Below are positions 1-10,176 of a stretch of 64,000 bases of DNA, piece by piece. A model generated the notes under the pieces. The model made no database searches. It was not told the DNA's origin and worked only from the letters and a program-made list of their open reading frames with translations. The first letter of the stretch is position 1. Every line of letters begins with the position of its first letter. Both the position numbers and the translations under genes were made by a program. The stretch comes from Paroedura picta (taxonomy: Eukaryota > Chordata > Lepidosauria > Squamata > Gekkonidae), in assembly GCF_049243985.1 (NCBI RefSeq), contig NC_135384.1:11838501-11902500 (forward strand), in the 5' to 3' direction.

Positions 1-67
1 GCCTATACCTAAAAGGAACAGGGAAACTTCAAGAGTGATGACACTGCTCATCTCATTTAATTAGATA

Positions 68-488
68 AGTAGGAAAAACCAAATACACCAATATAAGATG
101 GGGGATCCCATTTGCCTTTTTAGCCACTGTTTTACACTGCTGACTCATGTTCAATGTATGGTCTACTAAGACTCCTAGATCCTTTTCGCACATGTTACTG
201 CCAAGACAAGTCTCCCCCATCTTACATATAAACATCCGGAAGAAGTTCCTGACAGTTAGAGGCGTTTCTCAGTGGAACAGGCTTCCTCAGGAGGTGGTTG
301 GTTCTCCATCTTTGGAAATTTTAAAACAGAGGATAGATTTCCATCTAGTGAAGAGCCTGATTCTGTGAAGGTTCAAGGGGGTAGCAGTTTACAGTAGATG
401 AGTGATTGGGATGTGAGTGTCCTGCCTAGTGCAGGGGGTTGGACTAGATGACTCATGAGGTCCTTCCAACTCTATTATTCTATGATTC
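68..488. mobile_element. CR1 LINE 3' fragment with inverted 5' part
   Basis: Positions 53-235 on the - strand read CR1 ORF2 C-terminal sequence (CEKDLGVLVD, LNMSQQC, AKKANGI). From about 220 to 488 the + strand reads the following CR1 end (QWNRLPQEVV and the usual 3' end, finishing in TTCTATGATTCT). The two halves therefore point in opposite directions. A short repeat TAGATA flanks the whole at 62-67 and 489-494. The matching place in the third OR unit, near 11407, reads CTAGATAGTGCTTGG with nothing inserted. This makes it a single insertion with a 5' inversion, as twin priming produces. The element is truncated and dead. Confidence 0.85.
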
Positions 489-494
489 TAGATA

Positions 495-2817
495 TTGCTT
501 GGCTATGTAGAAAAGAAGTAGAGAGCAATGGGAGCTATGCATTTAAATTCATATATAATTTATTACATTCCAGTTCACAGTAACCCCCAGGAACAATAGC
601 TGGAATACCCAGCATGCTCAAACATACATGGAATTGGCATGGGAGTCTTCCTGTTATTATCCTCCCATCCACCCTCATTCCGTATAAGTGACTGTGTTAA
701 TGACCCTAGGGTTTTTATTTTCCTCTTCACCTCAAGGGGGAAGTGTCTACATTTAGAAAACAACTGCAAAAAATTGCTCCTGTCTTATAGAAAGCTCTGT
801 AACAGCAGACATGACACAAAGGTTCTTGGGTGGTAGATAAAGAACACCTCTAAAACTCTGCAACTGAGACACACAGAACTTGAAGTGTTCCCAGATGCAG
901 ACATGAGTGCAGCTCCAAGAAAGAAGTCCTCATTGCCAGTGACTGGCCATGGCAACAGCATTCTTAAATCTGGAATAAATTAAGATGCCTAACAGGTAAC
1001 AAATGAGTCTTACTGGATTTTCCTCAAAGTCTCGCAAGGGTTTTCTGGATTGTGGAAGCACTTCAGAGAACAAATTTAAGGTGCTTTCCCCCTCATCTTT
1101 GTTTTATCAGGTGTGGCGTTATATGTCTTGAACTGGTATGCACATGGGCAAAAGCTGGATGAGGGCCAACAAGTTAACCACTTGGTCCTGGAGTTGGCAT
1201 GCCTATGGAGATCTCTGGAATCTTCCTGCATGAGTTGAGGTCGCTTTCAGATCTAGGGTCACAGATCGAGGCACACATCTCTGTAGCATGGTACACCTTT
1301 AGTCAGCTATGCCTGGCTTGCCAGATGCACTGTTTTCTTGCTAAAGATGATTTGACCAGGTGTCCATTTCCTATGACATCTCCTTTGCACAAGTGCAATA
1401 CAACAGATATGGTGCTACTTTTGAAGATTATTTGGAAACATCAATCAGATAAAAAAGCAGTAACTATAATGCCAGCAGGCACTAGCTAAAGTGATTCTTT
1501 GGTACAAATCAAAGTACTGCTTATATTCTTATACTGAAATTGGCGAAATCTGTGGATACTTAAATCCAGTATGTGGAGCCATGAATGGGGAAAGCAGATC
1601 TTTCTATAAACCAGAAGAACACCTCAGGTGTGCTGAAAAATTTGAAATCTGAAAAGTTTTTTTTTTACTCCCTAATGTCAAAAGAAGCACATGCGGCTTT
1701 AAAAAATGGATTCCCTCTTTGACTGTTGCTAGGCAACCACAGCATTTCACTGGGTTTCTTTGAGAAGGAATGAACATAGAGGGGGAATAGTCGTTTCCAG
1801 GGTTGTTTTGGCCATTGAAAGTAGACTCATTGGGGTGAGGCTTTGGGTTCCCAACCTGCTATTGCCCATCATCAGAGCATAGTGCCCCTGGGAATCCTGG
1901 GAAGCAGGACCAGTGCAATATTGCCAAGGATTGTGATTTTGTGTTGCAGCCCTTTTCCAGGAGGAGGGAATGAGAAATAATGTGGTGAAAGATATACAGG
2001 GAGGAATGAGTTGCCCTCTGCAATTCCCTGAGGGTTCCCTGGCGTTTAAGTGGGCCTGGCTCAGTGGCCACCATCAAATAACTGGGCCATTGTTTTCCAA
2101 GTTAGAGGCTGCTGTGGGTGTGCAGGAAAGCTCAAGACTGAAAGCCGATGAATGTAGGTTGGCGGTTGAATAGGCAGAAGAGAAGCAAGCAGAAAAAGAA
2201 TAGAATCTTTGGGGATATTCCAGAGAGAGAAAAAAAGAGATAATGGAGGGGGGGGGGGAATGAGAAGCATCCTTCTAGTTCTTACAGATTCTGGATTATA
2301 TAAATGCTAATAGCAAAGTCAGCCAAACCTTCAGATACTTAAATCCGGTTGTGGGAGCTGTGAACAGGCAAGACAAATGTTTCTACAAAAAAAAAAGGCT
2401 CCCAGGTATGGAGAAAAATATGAAAGCTAACCCCCCCCCCTCAAAAAAAAATTGTGGGTTAAAAACCTCTCAAATGATAAAAGGAGCATGTGTAGTTTTT
2501 AAGCAAAGGATTATCTCAAAGGATTATCTCAGTTTCTACAACTAGGCTACGACGGCATTCTTAGCACCAGCCTGAAAAGCAAGGGGGGAAGAACAGTCAT
2601 TTCTAGGCCTATTTTGCCTTTAAAGGAGGACTCATTGGAGCCAGGCCTGGCTTGGGTTAGCACCTCCAGGTCAGGAAGTTCCTGCAGATTTATTGGTAGA
2701 GTCTGAAAAGAACTGACTTGGGAAGAAAGTAAGCACTAAAATTTGCCTGCTGACTGTCTCTTATTTTTTCTTTTTATGAAACAGCTGGCATTCATAGGCA
2801 TAACAACGGACTTCATC
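495..2817 (+). repeat. Upstream flank of OR1, duplicated before OR3 (11640-14245)
   Basis: This flank matches 11640-14245 upstream of OR3 along most of its length, apart from a SINE and a BovB piece in the second copy. Inside it lies an older tandem duplication: about 1540-1840 matches about 2310-2690 (both carry GATACTTAAATCC and a GGACTCATTGG-like end). The same internal pair is present in the OR3 unit (12715-13060 and 13735-14090), so the inner duplication came first. No ORF here looks coding. A pyrimidine-rich splice acceptor ends at 2784 (TGAAACAG), 33 bases before the OR1 ATG. Confidence 0.8.
1725..1737 (+). promoter_or_regulatory. Candidate RFX X-box upstream of OR1
   Basis: GTTGCTAGGCAAC is a perfect palindrome that fits the RFX X-box consensus at all but one base. 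The OR3 unit keeps GTTGCTAGGTAAC at 12932-12944. RFX factors act at X-boxes in ciliated cells. A role in OR expression is inference only. Confidence 0.4.
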
Positions 2818-3759
2818 ATGCGTCTAGGAAAACAGAACCACACCAGTGTCACAGAGTTTGTTCTCTTGGGATTCTCTGTTGACCCAAAGAAACAGACTCT
2901 TCTCTTTGCTCTTGGCTTATTAGTATATCTGTTAACTCTGGCAGGGAATCTAGCCATCATTACATTGGTCTGCATAGATCAGTGCCTGCAAACTCCCATG
3001 TACTTCCTCCTGGGCAATCTGTCTTTTATTGAGATCTGTTATAGTTCCACCACTGCCCCAAAGATGTTGTGGGACCTCTTGATGGGAAACAAAACCATCA
3101 CTTTCATAGGATGTGCACTCCAATTGTATTTCTTTGGTACATTAGGATGCACAGAGTGTGTGCTTCTCATAGCTATGGCATATGATCGCTATGCAGCGAT
3201 CTGCCATCCATTGCGCTATGCCCTTCTCATGAGCCAGAGGATATGTTGGGGACTCCTGGCATGTTCCTGGACTATTGGAAACTTAGATTCCATCATGAAC
3301 ACAGCCTTGGTCTTTTCCCTTGACTTCTGCCACTCCAATGAAATTGACCACTTCTTCTGTGACATTCCTCCCCTCCTGAAACTCTCTTGCTCTGATACGT
3401 CAGTTAGCCAGTTGGTGACTTTTAACATCTCTGGTGGGATCATGATTGTGGCTTTCAGTCTGATTCTTCTGTCCTACAGCCTCATTGTCTCCTCTGTGCT
3501 GAAAATCCATACAGCTCAAGGTAGGCTCAAGGCATTTTCAACCTGTGCTTCCCACCTCACTGTGGTGAGCATCTTTTATGGCACTATCATGTATACTTAC
3601 CTACGTCCTTCCTCTAGCCATTCCATGGAGCAGGACCGCCTGGTTGCTGTTCTATATGCCATCCTTACTCCAATGCTAAATCCCCTGATCTACAGTTTAA
3701 GGAATAAGGAGGTGCAGAGAGCAGTCTGGCGAGCCCTTAGTAAGAACAAGGGAGCTTAA
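2818..3759 (+). CDS. Olfactory receptor 1 (class II, OR5V1-like)
   Basis: Intact 313-residue seven-helix odorant receptor, expected in the cilia of olfactory neurons and coupled to Golf. N-terminal glycosylation site N7-H-T. GN in TM1 at 43-44, PMYFLL at the TM2 start (60-65), C99 at the TM3 top, MAYDRY at 120-125, extracellular loop 2 cysteines C171, C181 and C191, KAFSTCASH before TM6, and PMLNPLIYSLRN in TM7. I start at ATG 2818, not at the upstream in-frame ATG 2743, for two reasons. The stretch between contains a splice acceptor ending at 2784. The shorter protein also matches the family length and OR3's start. The 5' leader lacks about 34 bases that OR2 and OR3 have between the acceptor and the ATG. 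The closest relative in the window is OR3. The OR5V1-like label rests on remembered similarity (the RPSSSHSMEQDRLVAVLY region) and is less sure than the OR call. Confidence 0.95.
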   Translation: MRLGKQNHTSVTEFVLLGFSVDPKKQTLLFALGLLVYLLTLAGNLAIITLVCIDQCLQTPMYFLLGNLSFIEICYSSTTAPKMLWDLLMGNKTITFIGCALQLYFFGTLGCTECVLLIAMAYDRYAAICHPLRYALLMSQRICWGLLACSWTIGNLDSIMNTALVFSLDFCHSNEIDHFFCDIPPLLKLSCSDTSVSQLVTFNISGGIMIVAFSLILLSYSLIVSSVLKIHTAQGRLKAFSTCASHLTVVSIFYGTIMYTYLRPSSSHSMEQDRLVAVLYAILTPMLNPLIYSLRNKEVQRAVWRALSKNKGA

Positions 3760-5325
3760 TAAGGCAACCCCTCCAAGAATAAATAAAATGGATTGAAAAG
3801 AGTGTTGTTTGTTTCTTTTCAAGTTTAATGTGGTTGGATCAGAACTGAATAGTAAATGCATCCAGAGCGTAATAGCTAACAGCCATGCTTGAGTTACCAA
3901 CAGTCTTTGGTTTGTTTCCAAACACGTAACTGCATATGGCACACCGTTTGGGACTGTCAAAATACTTTGCAGAAATATGGACTGGATGCTTTCACCAGCT
4001 TGGTTGAAAGACCCTCACCAAATTGGGGAGCTGTACATTGACTGAGAGCAAGACTTAGTGCTGAAAACCCTAAGTGCTGCAGGCACAAATTTATTCCGTT
4101 TAATATAGAAGAAATGAGTTATTGATAAGACACTATTTTTTACTGCATTTATAACAAATGTATGTGTTGCTCAGCTTGCATTGTAATGGAAGTATATCCC
4201 TAAATATTTAAAATATCTGTTATATGTAATTACCCCTGAGGTTCCATAAAGAGGATGTCTACATTTTGGAGAATCCATTTTGGTGGGTAAATTTTATCAA
4301 GCAAAACATTTAAATTCCTCGGAATAGCATTAGAAAAGGTGACCCAGGAATTTGAAACTTCTGCATATGCAATTATGAAGCACAGAATCCTAGTTATAGA
4401 ATATCAAGTTCTTGTTAGTGCTGCTAAGAAAACTTGTTCATTTTTGAGCTTGGACATTTCTTTGTATTTTGACTATGGATCATCATATTTATACCGTCTA
4501 AGAAATCCACAGCAATCCACCTATATGCTTCCTAAATTCAACACTTGGACTTTTGCAATGGTGACAGGAAGATATCTTAAAATTCCTCAAACAAATTGTA
4601 CCTATGCAACTAAGGTTGTAAAGAATCAGTTATTCGTTTTCTATTATATTGTCCACTATCTGAATTCTTGTATCCACTCCCAAGATGCATCTGTGGCTAA
4701 ACAGCCAGAATCCTGTTTTAATGGGAAGAGTTGCAAAATTAATAAAATGATTACGAGCATTTTATGTTTAATATTGCCCTTATCTCCGGCTTCTGTATTG
4801 TTAATTTATTTTGTGATGTATGCCAATAAAAATTCTCTTGTTAAAAACTTTCATGTGGTTAGCATGGGTAGTTAGACAACTTCCATTATTGGTTTTAAAA
4901 ATCAATTGTCTAAACTATCTAAACCTGGCATTTTGTGTGGTTTAACATTGACTTGCAGACTGGCCCTTTGGCCAAATAAGATGCTACATCAGGGTATGGC
5001 TTTAACATGGCCACAGCTTTATTTATTCCAACAGGGAAATGAGAGTTGTCCCTCCAGGCATGAAGAAGGAAGCCCACACCCATGGCTGTAATATGATACA
5101 AAGTCCAGCAACGCCCTGGGACCAGCCTCTACCCAACTGGGAAGACCAGCCCCTTGCCTCCTGGAATCTCCACTGTCCTACATGTGTACCAATGGGTACT
5201 CACCTCATTTGGCTCCCAGGTCACTTGGAAATGAGTCCCTGGCCTCCCAGCCAAGTCAGCCACACAGGTTGCCCAGCCAGTCTCTTACTGAGACTCACCC
5301 AAACCTCAGGGAGTCTAGCTTGCAG
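3760..5325 (+). repeat. OR1 downstream flank shared with OR3 unit
   Basis: AT-rich noncoding DNA. It contains an AATAAAATGG just after the stop (3780), a candidate poly(A) signal. Much of it reappears downstream of OR3 (15230-16610) and partly after OR2 (10240-10340). The 178-residue open frame at 4339-4875 is not kept open in the OR3 copy and looks like chance. Confidence 0.7.
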
Positions 5326-5609
5326 TTTGGTGTAGAGCCAATTTGGTGTAGTGGTTAGGAGTGTGGACTTCTAATCTGGCATGCCAGGTTCGATTCTGCG
5401 CTCCCCCACATGCAACCAGCTGAGTGACCTTGGGCTCGCCACGGCACTGATAAAACTGTCCTGACCGGGCAGTGATATCAGCGCTCTCTCAGCCTCACCC
5501 ACCTCACAGGGTGTCTGTTGTGGGGAGAGGAATGGGAAGGTGACTGTAAGCCGCTCTGAGCCTCCTTCGGGTAGGGAAAAGCGGCATATAAGAACCAACT
5601 CTTCTTCTT
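5326..5609 (+). mobile_element. Sauria-type SINE, complete, with TSD
   Basis: The tRNA-derived head (GTAGTGGTTAGGAGTGTGG, then GTTCGATTC as B box) is followed by the body and a CTTCTTCTT tail. The target duplication CTTGCAG lies at 5319-5325 and 5610-5616. The OR3 unit shows the empty site (GCTTGCAGACTGG near 16605), so the insertion came after the OR1/OR3 split. Confidence 0.92.
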
Positions 5610-5831
5610 CTTGCAGACTGGCTTCCCTGCCAATGGGCTCCTTCTAGTGCCCCCTAATCCACAGCTGTGACAACAATTTTTAAGCATTAACAACCAACCT
5701 TTAACCATTGTAACAATAACCAGTAACAAAAAGGGACAGGAGGGTGGAAAGGTGTCCCAGCAGAGGTCTGGACAGAGAGGCCGGGCTCGCTACAGATAGC
5801 ACCTTGAATAAGTACCTGCCTCTGACATCCT

Positions 5832-6172
5832 GTAATGTGCTTATCAGTCTTTTGGGTTAAGTTGTAGTTCACAAAAACAATGGAGAAATAAAAATGTCAA
5901 GGTTAGTAATTAATAGCAGGCACTTGACCAGTTGTGAAAAGAAATAATTAAAAGAGACTAGTTGCTTGCCCCATCCTTCTGCACCCAAATATATTGATCA
6001 ATGTTTGTGTGACATTCTTCCTCTGGTTACTGGATGCTATCCTCTGGGAAGAAGGGAACTTTTGTGACTCTCAACTTTAGTTTGTTAAAAAAAACACAAC
6101 ATTTCAACAGAAAGGTTTTGAATTAGTTCATAGATCTTGATAAGGGCTTTTACTTCATAAAAGGCATATGTC
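5832..6172 (+). repeat. Block shared with 36831-37170 (after OR4)
   Basis: About 340 bases from CTTATCAGTCTTT to CTTCATAAAAGGCATAT recur at 36831-37170 downstream of OR4, with only modest divergence. The first part also occurs at 16845-17010 after OR3. The end looks TATA-like (CATAAAAGGC). It may be an old piece of OR-unit flank or an unnamed dispersed repeat. Confidence 0.65.
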
Positions 6173-7154
6173 AAAAAAACATATTTGAGGACCGTTTCAT
6201 TAAACTCTGCTTTGGAACCTGACTTTGCAAAAATATCTCCATCCTATAAACGCCTTGCATCCATTGGAATGTTTTTACAAACAGCCACCTTCCTAGAAGG
6301 AATAGGTAAAATATCCACAGACAGAAGCAACTTCTGTCATTTGAGCAGGAGGGAGACTACTGAAAAGCATCAAGTCCCATCAGCAGAAATTTCTACTGAT
6401 CCAACTTTCATTTTTCCTTTGGAAAAAAGGAGACATTGGATCACACTGACACAGGCTCAGGTGCTAAACACTTGCTTAAACTGACTTGTATTCTTTTGTG
6501 TTATTGGCTGTTATGTTCAGTGTATAGCATTTACACACTGCAGCAGTGTGTAGCTTTAGGAGGGGATGAGATACAGCTGAGTCAACTCATTGATCTCTTT
6601 TTTTTAATGCAAATGGATGCTAAAATCCAAGATATTTTAAGGGATTAGGTCTTTAAAAAGTGTCATTAACTCCCAACATAATGTCAAACAATTTTTAAGA
6701 GAATCCCAATGTCTGAAAACTGGGCACAAATTTACACTAACTTCTTTACCCGTTTCTTGGATCATAATCAACTGTTTCCTGCTTCAGTGTTCAGTTTTCA
6801 AATTATTTCCCCAAACATCAACATAGGCTCTATTTTCTAATTTCATCTGATTTCTCCTACAAGCCTTCTAATTCCAGGTCCCAGATTCACTGAACGTGCA
6901 AATATTTATTATTTGAAATTGCTTCACTTTCTATGGCACATATAAACATTTCCTCTGCTCAGACAGGTCTAATATGCTTTGGATATGCTAACAAAACCCA
7001 TTCAACGTTAGAAGAACATCAATGGAAAATGGTATTTTGCTTATATTATAAGGTCTAGGATGTCTGATTTGTCTTTTATGTACTGTACAGAACAGAACAA
7101 GGATTACAAGAATTCTGATTAATATTTCCCATTTCTCAGTGACATGGGTGATTT
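6173..7154. other. Intergenic, nothing recognised
   Basis: AT-rich DNA. Short open frames at 6185-6648 show no recognisable protein features and no conserved partner elsewhere in the window. Confidence 0.5.
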
Positions 7155-7561
7155 ACCATTTTGGTGTATTAGTTAGGAGTTCTAATCTGGCGGGCCGGGT
7201 TTGATTCCCCACTCCCCCCACATGCAGCCAGCTGGGTGACATTGGGCTCGCCACAGCACCGATAAAACTGTTGTGACCAAGCAGTGATCTCAGGGCTCTC
7301 TCTCTGCCTCACCTCCCTCCCAAAGTGTCTTTTGTAGGGAGGGGAAAGGGAAGGCGAAAGTAAGCCTGTTTGATATTCCTTCTCATAGAGAAAAGTAGCA
7401 TATAAGAATCAACTCCTCTTCTTCTTCAGTAATATCAGGGCTCTCTCAGCCCCACCTCCCTCACAGGGTGTCTGTTGTGGGGAAACGAAAGGGAACTGTA
7501 AGCCACTTTGAGACTCCTTCGGGTAGAGAAAAGCGGCATATAAGAACCAACTGTTCTTCTT
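7155..7561 (+). mobile_element. Sauria-type SINE plus a second 5'-truncated copy
   Basis: A SINE with its tRNA-like head starts at about 7155 and ends in a TCCTCTTCTTCTTC tail near 7424. A second body-and-tail copy (CAGGGCTCTCTCAGCC to AACTGTTCTTCTT) follows directly to 7561 without a head. This is a tandem or nested SINE pair. Confidence 0.85.
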
Positions 7562-8390
7562 ACCATTTTTGATGGCAATCAAAAATGATTATGGGATTTA
7601 GCAAAGGACAATAACATATAGAGTGTGTTGTAAACTCTTAAGTGTCTGTCGCATGGGATGTCTCATCCTGCTGGTGAGCTGGCCTTGGAAAAATGCCCCA
7701 ACCTTCCCGTTGTGTAGAGATTACCTGGTACACTCTGATAGGTTTGTATTGTCTTACTATTTCCCCCCAAGAATAGGAAATAATGAAGGATTTGACCACC
7801 TGGTCCAATCTTTTTGAAATGTGGGGTTTTTTTTGGGGGGGGGGGGGTAGAGGTTCCATCAGTTGCAAATTTGGTGCCGCTATCTCTATTGAATAGAAAT
7901 GCTAAATTTCCCATTACCTTTAATGGATCCATGGGATATTACGGAGCTGATTCGGAAATGCTGAATTTTGCCAAATATTAATCTATACACTGAGACTGGG
8001 ATTTGGTGATTTGTCATTTATGAAATCTATATGGGATAACCTTGGCCCAAACCCCCAAAGCCCATTTTTTGCACACTTCCAATTATGACTGGTGTTTTAA
8101 ACAGTTACATAATCGACAAATTCAAATTATCTGCCAAAGTAGTTATGACATATCTTGCAAACAGTTTCCCAGCATTTAATGTTTGCTCTCTCTCTGATGA
8201 GGATGCTGTTTTGTTGAATTCACATTAGTTGGTTGTTACATTTCCAATTTTAAATCTTTTGTTCAAGATGATAATACAATCTCACCCTCCATAGAAGCCA
8301 GGCTTCCTTGTTCTTAGACTTGGACTAGCTAAAATCAGTCTTGCCTAATTTATTTCCTGACACTAGGATTTCAGTGACCTACCAACACGT
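7562..8390. other. Intergenic, nothing recognised
   Basis: Noncoding, with a 12-14 base G run near 7838. No repeat or gene identified. Confidence 0.5.
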
Positions 8391-8830
8391 ACCGTATATA
8401 CTCGCATATAAGCCGACCCGCATATAAGCCGAGGCACTTAATTTTACCACAAAATCTGGGCAAACTTATTGACTCACATATAAGCCAAGGGTGGGGAATG
8501 CTCCATCCTCACGGGCTCTCCCATCCAACCTTCCCCCCCCCAACAAATACAGAAAAGTCAAGAGGATGAATAGCTGCTAGTTTTTCTACCCCACTTTTCA
8601 CCCACAGAAACCAAAAGAATAGTTTGGAAAAAGTGATTAAGAAGAGGAAGAAGTGAAGGCAAAAAGAAAAAAAAAGGTCAGAGTTCCTCAGGTAAACTGT
8701 TGATGTCCTACAAGCCGCCAGAGCAACGATTGGCTGGCTGGAGCAGGCCTTTATTTCAATTACCATATAGGAAAGCTTTTTCAGTGTGAAAAAGGTGCTG
8801 AAAAACTAGGCTTATATGCAAGTATATAGG
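8391..8830. mobile_element. Nonautonomous DNA transposon (MITE) with about 25-bp TIRs
   Basis: The left end CCGTATATACTCGCATATAA is the reverse complement, with a few changes, of the right end at about 8807-8829 (CTTATATGCAAGTATATAGG). Inside, a second ACATATAAGCC repeat occurs near 8476. No transposase frame is present. I recall similar CCGTATATACTCGAGTATAA ends in amniote genomes but cannot name the superfamily. Confidence 0.7.
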
Positions 8831-9213
8831 GGATTTAAATTTACCAAGCAAAAACATTGACTCATAAAAATAGATAATTGTCATTTGTTATATATTAAAC
8901 TGAGAACACATTCTTGCTTAAGTATTTTATATAGCCCAGTCAAGGTGGATTTGGTTCAAGAACTGCAGCATCAGGAGGGCTAAGTGGACCACCGGAAATA
9001 GGACACTGCCCCACCAATAGACGGTATCTACTTTATTCATCAGCCAACATGATATGTTTGTCTTGAAATAATGTGTACTGTTCATAGAAAATGAAAAAAT
9101 AAAATATGACGGCTGACTGTCTCTTGTTTGCTGTCTTTATGAAACTGCTAGCATTCATAGATCAATCTACCATACCCCTTTCTGCCAAAGAAGGCCTGCT
9201 ATCCTGCATGAAG

Positions 9214-10176
9214 ATGGATGCCATCAACCCTCTTGGAAGACAGAACCACACCAGTGTCACAGAGTTTGTTCTCTTGGGATTCGCTGTCGAACCAAAGCAA
9301 CAGACTCTTCTCTTTGCTCTTGGCTTATTAGTCTATCTGATAACTCTGGCCGGGAATCTAGCCATCATTACATTGATCCGCATAGATCAGTGCCTCCAAA
9401 CTCCCATGTACTTCCTCCTGGGCAATCTGTCTTTTATCGAGATCTGTTATACTTCCACCACTGCCCCAAAGATGCTGTGGGACCTCTTGATGGGAGACAA
9501 GACCATCAGTTTCATAGGATATACACTCCAGATGTATTTCTTTGTCACATTAGGGGGCACAGAGTGTGTGCTTCTCTTAGCCATGGCATATGATCGCTAC
9601 GCAGCTATCTGCCATCCATTGCGCTACGCCATTCTCATGAGCCAGAAAATATGCTGGGGACTCCTGGCATGTTCCTGGGCTATTGGAAACTTCAATTCCA
9701 TCATCAACACAGCCTTGGTCTTTTCCCTTGACTTCTGCCACTCCAATGAAATTGACCACTTCTTCTGTGACATTCCTCCCCTCCTGAAACTCTCTTGCTC
9801 TGATACATCGGTTAGCCAATTGGTAACCTTTAATATTTCTGGGTGTGTCATCATTGGGCCTTTCTGCCTGACCCTTCTTTCGTACATCCTCATTGTCTCC
9901 TCGGTCCTGAAAATCCGTACTGCTCAAGGTAGGCTCAAGGCATTTTCCACCTGTGCTTCCCACCTCACTGTGGTGAGCATCTTCTATGGCACAATCATGT
10001 ACACCTACCTACGCCCTTCCTCCAGCCATTCCATGGAGCAGGACCGCCTGGTTGCTGTGCTATATGCCATCCTTACTCCAATGCTCAATCCCCTGATCTA
10101 CAGTTTCAGGAATAAGGAAGTGCAAGGAGCAGTTCGGAGAGCCCTTAGTATAAAAGTTGGCAGCTTAAAAAGGTGA
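9214..10176 (+). CDS. Olfactory receptor 2 (class II, OR5V1-like)
   Basis: Intact 320-residue receptor, with an alternative start two codons upstream at 9208. The glycosylation site NHT, PMYFLL, MAYDRY, the FCHSN, FFCDIPP and LSCSDTS cysteines, KAFSTCASH, and PMLNPLIYSFRN are all present. It is closest to OR1 and OR3 but more diverged (SAKEG leader, GCVIIGPFCLTLLS in TM5, TAQGR loop). The splice acceptor used before OR1 and OR3 (GAAACAG) reads GAAACTG here. A new AG five bases on (CTGCTAG, ending 9151) could serve instead. The open frame reaches back to 9106, but that part corresponds to the acceptor tract. The extended OR5-OR8 promoter block is not found upstream. Confidence 0.93.
   Translation: MDAINPLGRQNHTSVTEFVLLGFAVEPKQQTLLFALGLLVYLITLAGNLAIITLIRIDQCLQTPMYFLLGNLSFIEICYTSTTAPKMLWDLLMGDKTISFIGYTLQMYFFVTLGGTECVLLLAMAYDRYAAICHPLRYAILMSQKICWGLLACSWAIGNFNSIINTALVFSLDFCHSNEIDHFFCDIPPLLKLSCSDTSVSQLVTFNISGCVIIGPFCLTLLSYILIVSSVLKIRTAQGRLKAFSTCASHLTVVSIFYGTIMYTYLRPSSSHSMEQDRLVAVLYAILTPMLNPLIYSFRNKEVQGAVRRALSIKVGSLKR

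Noticed and set aside
2743-2817. N-terminal extension of OR1 (and the same in OR2 and OR3)
   Set aside because: It covers the polypyrimidine tract and splice acceptor, is hydrophobic by virtue of T-rich DNA, and would make the receptor longer than the family.
4339-4875. 178-residue frame downstream of OR1
   Set aside because: The homologous DNA after OR3 does not keep the frame open, and composition is that of AT-rich noncoding DNA.
5335-5400. tRNA-like sequence with A and B boxes
   Set aside because: It is the head of a SINE, not a tRNA gene. The same holds for the other SINE heads in the window.
9577-9963. 128-residue - strand frame within OR2, with similar ones in other ORs
   Set aside because: Antisense shadow of the receptor reading frame, repeated in every paralogue.
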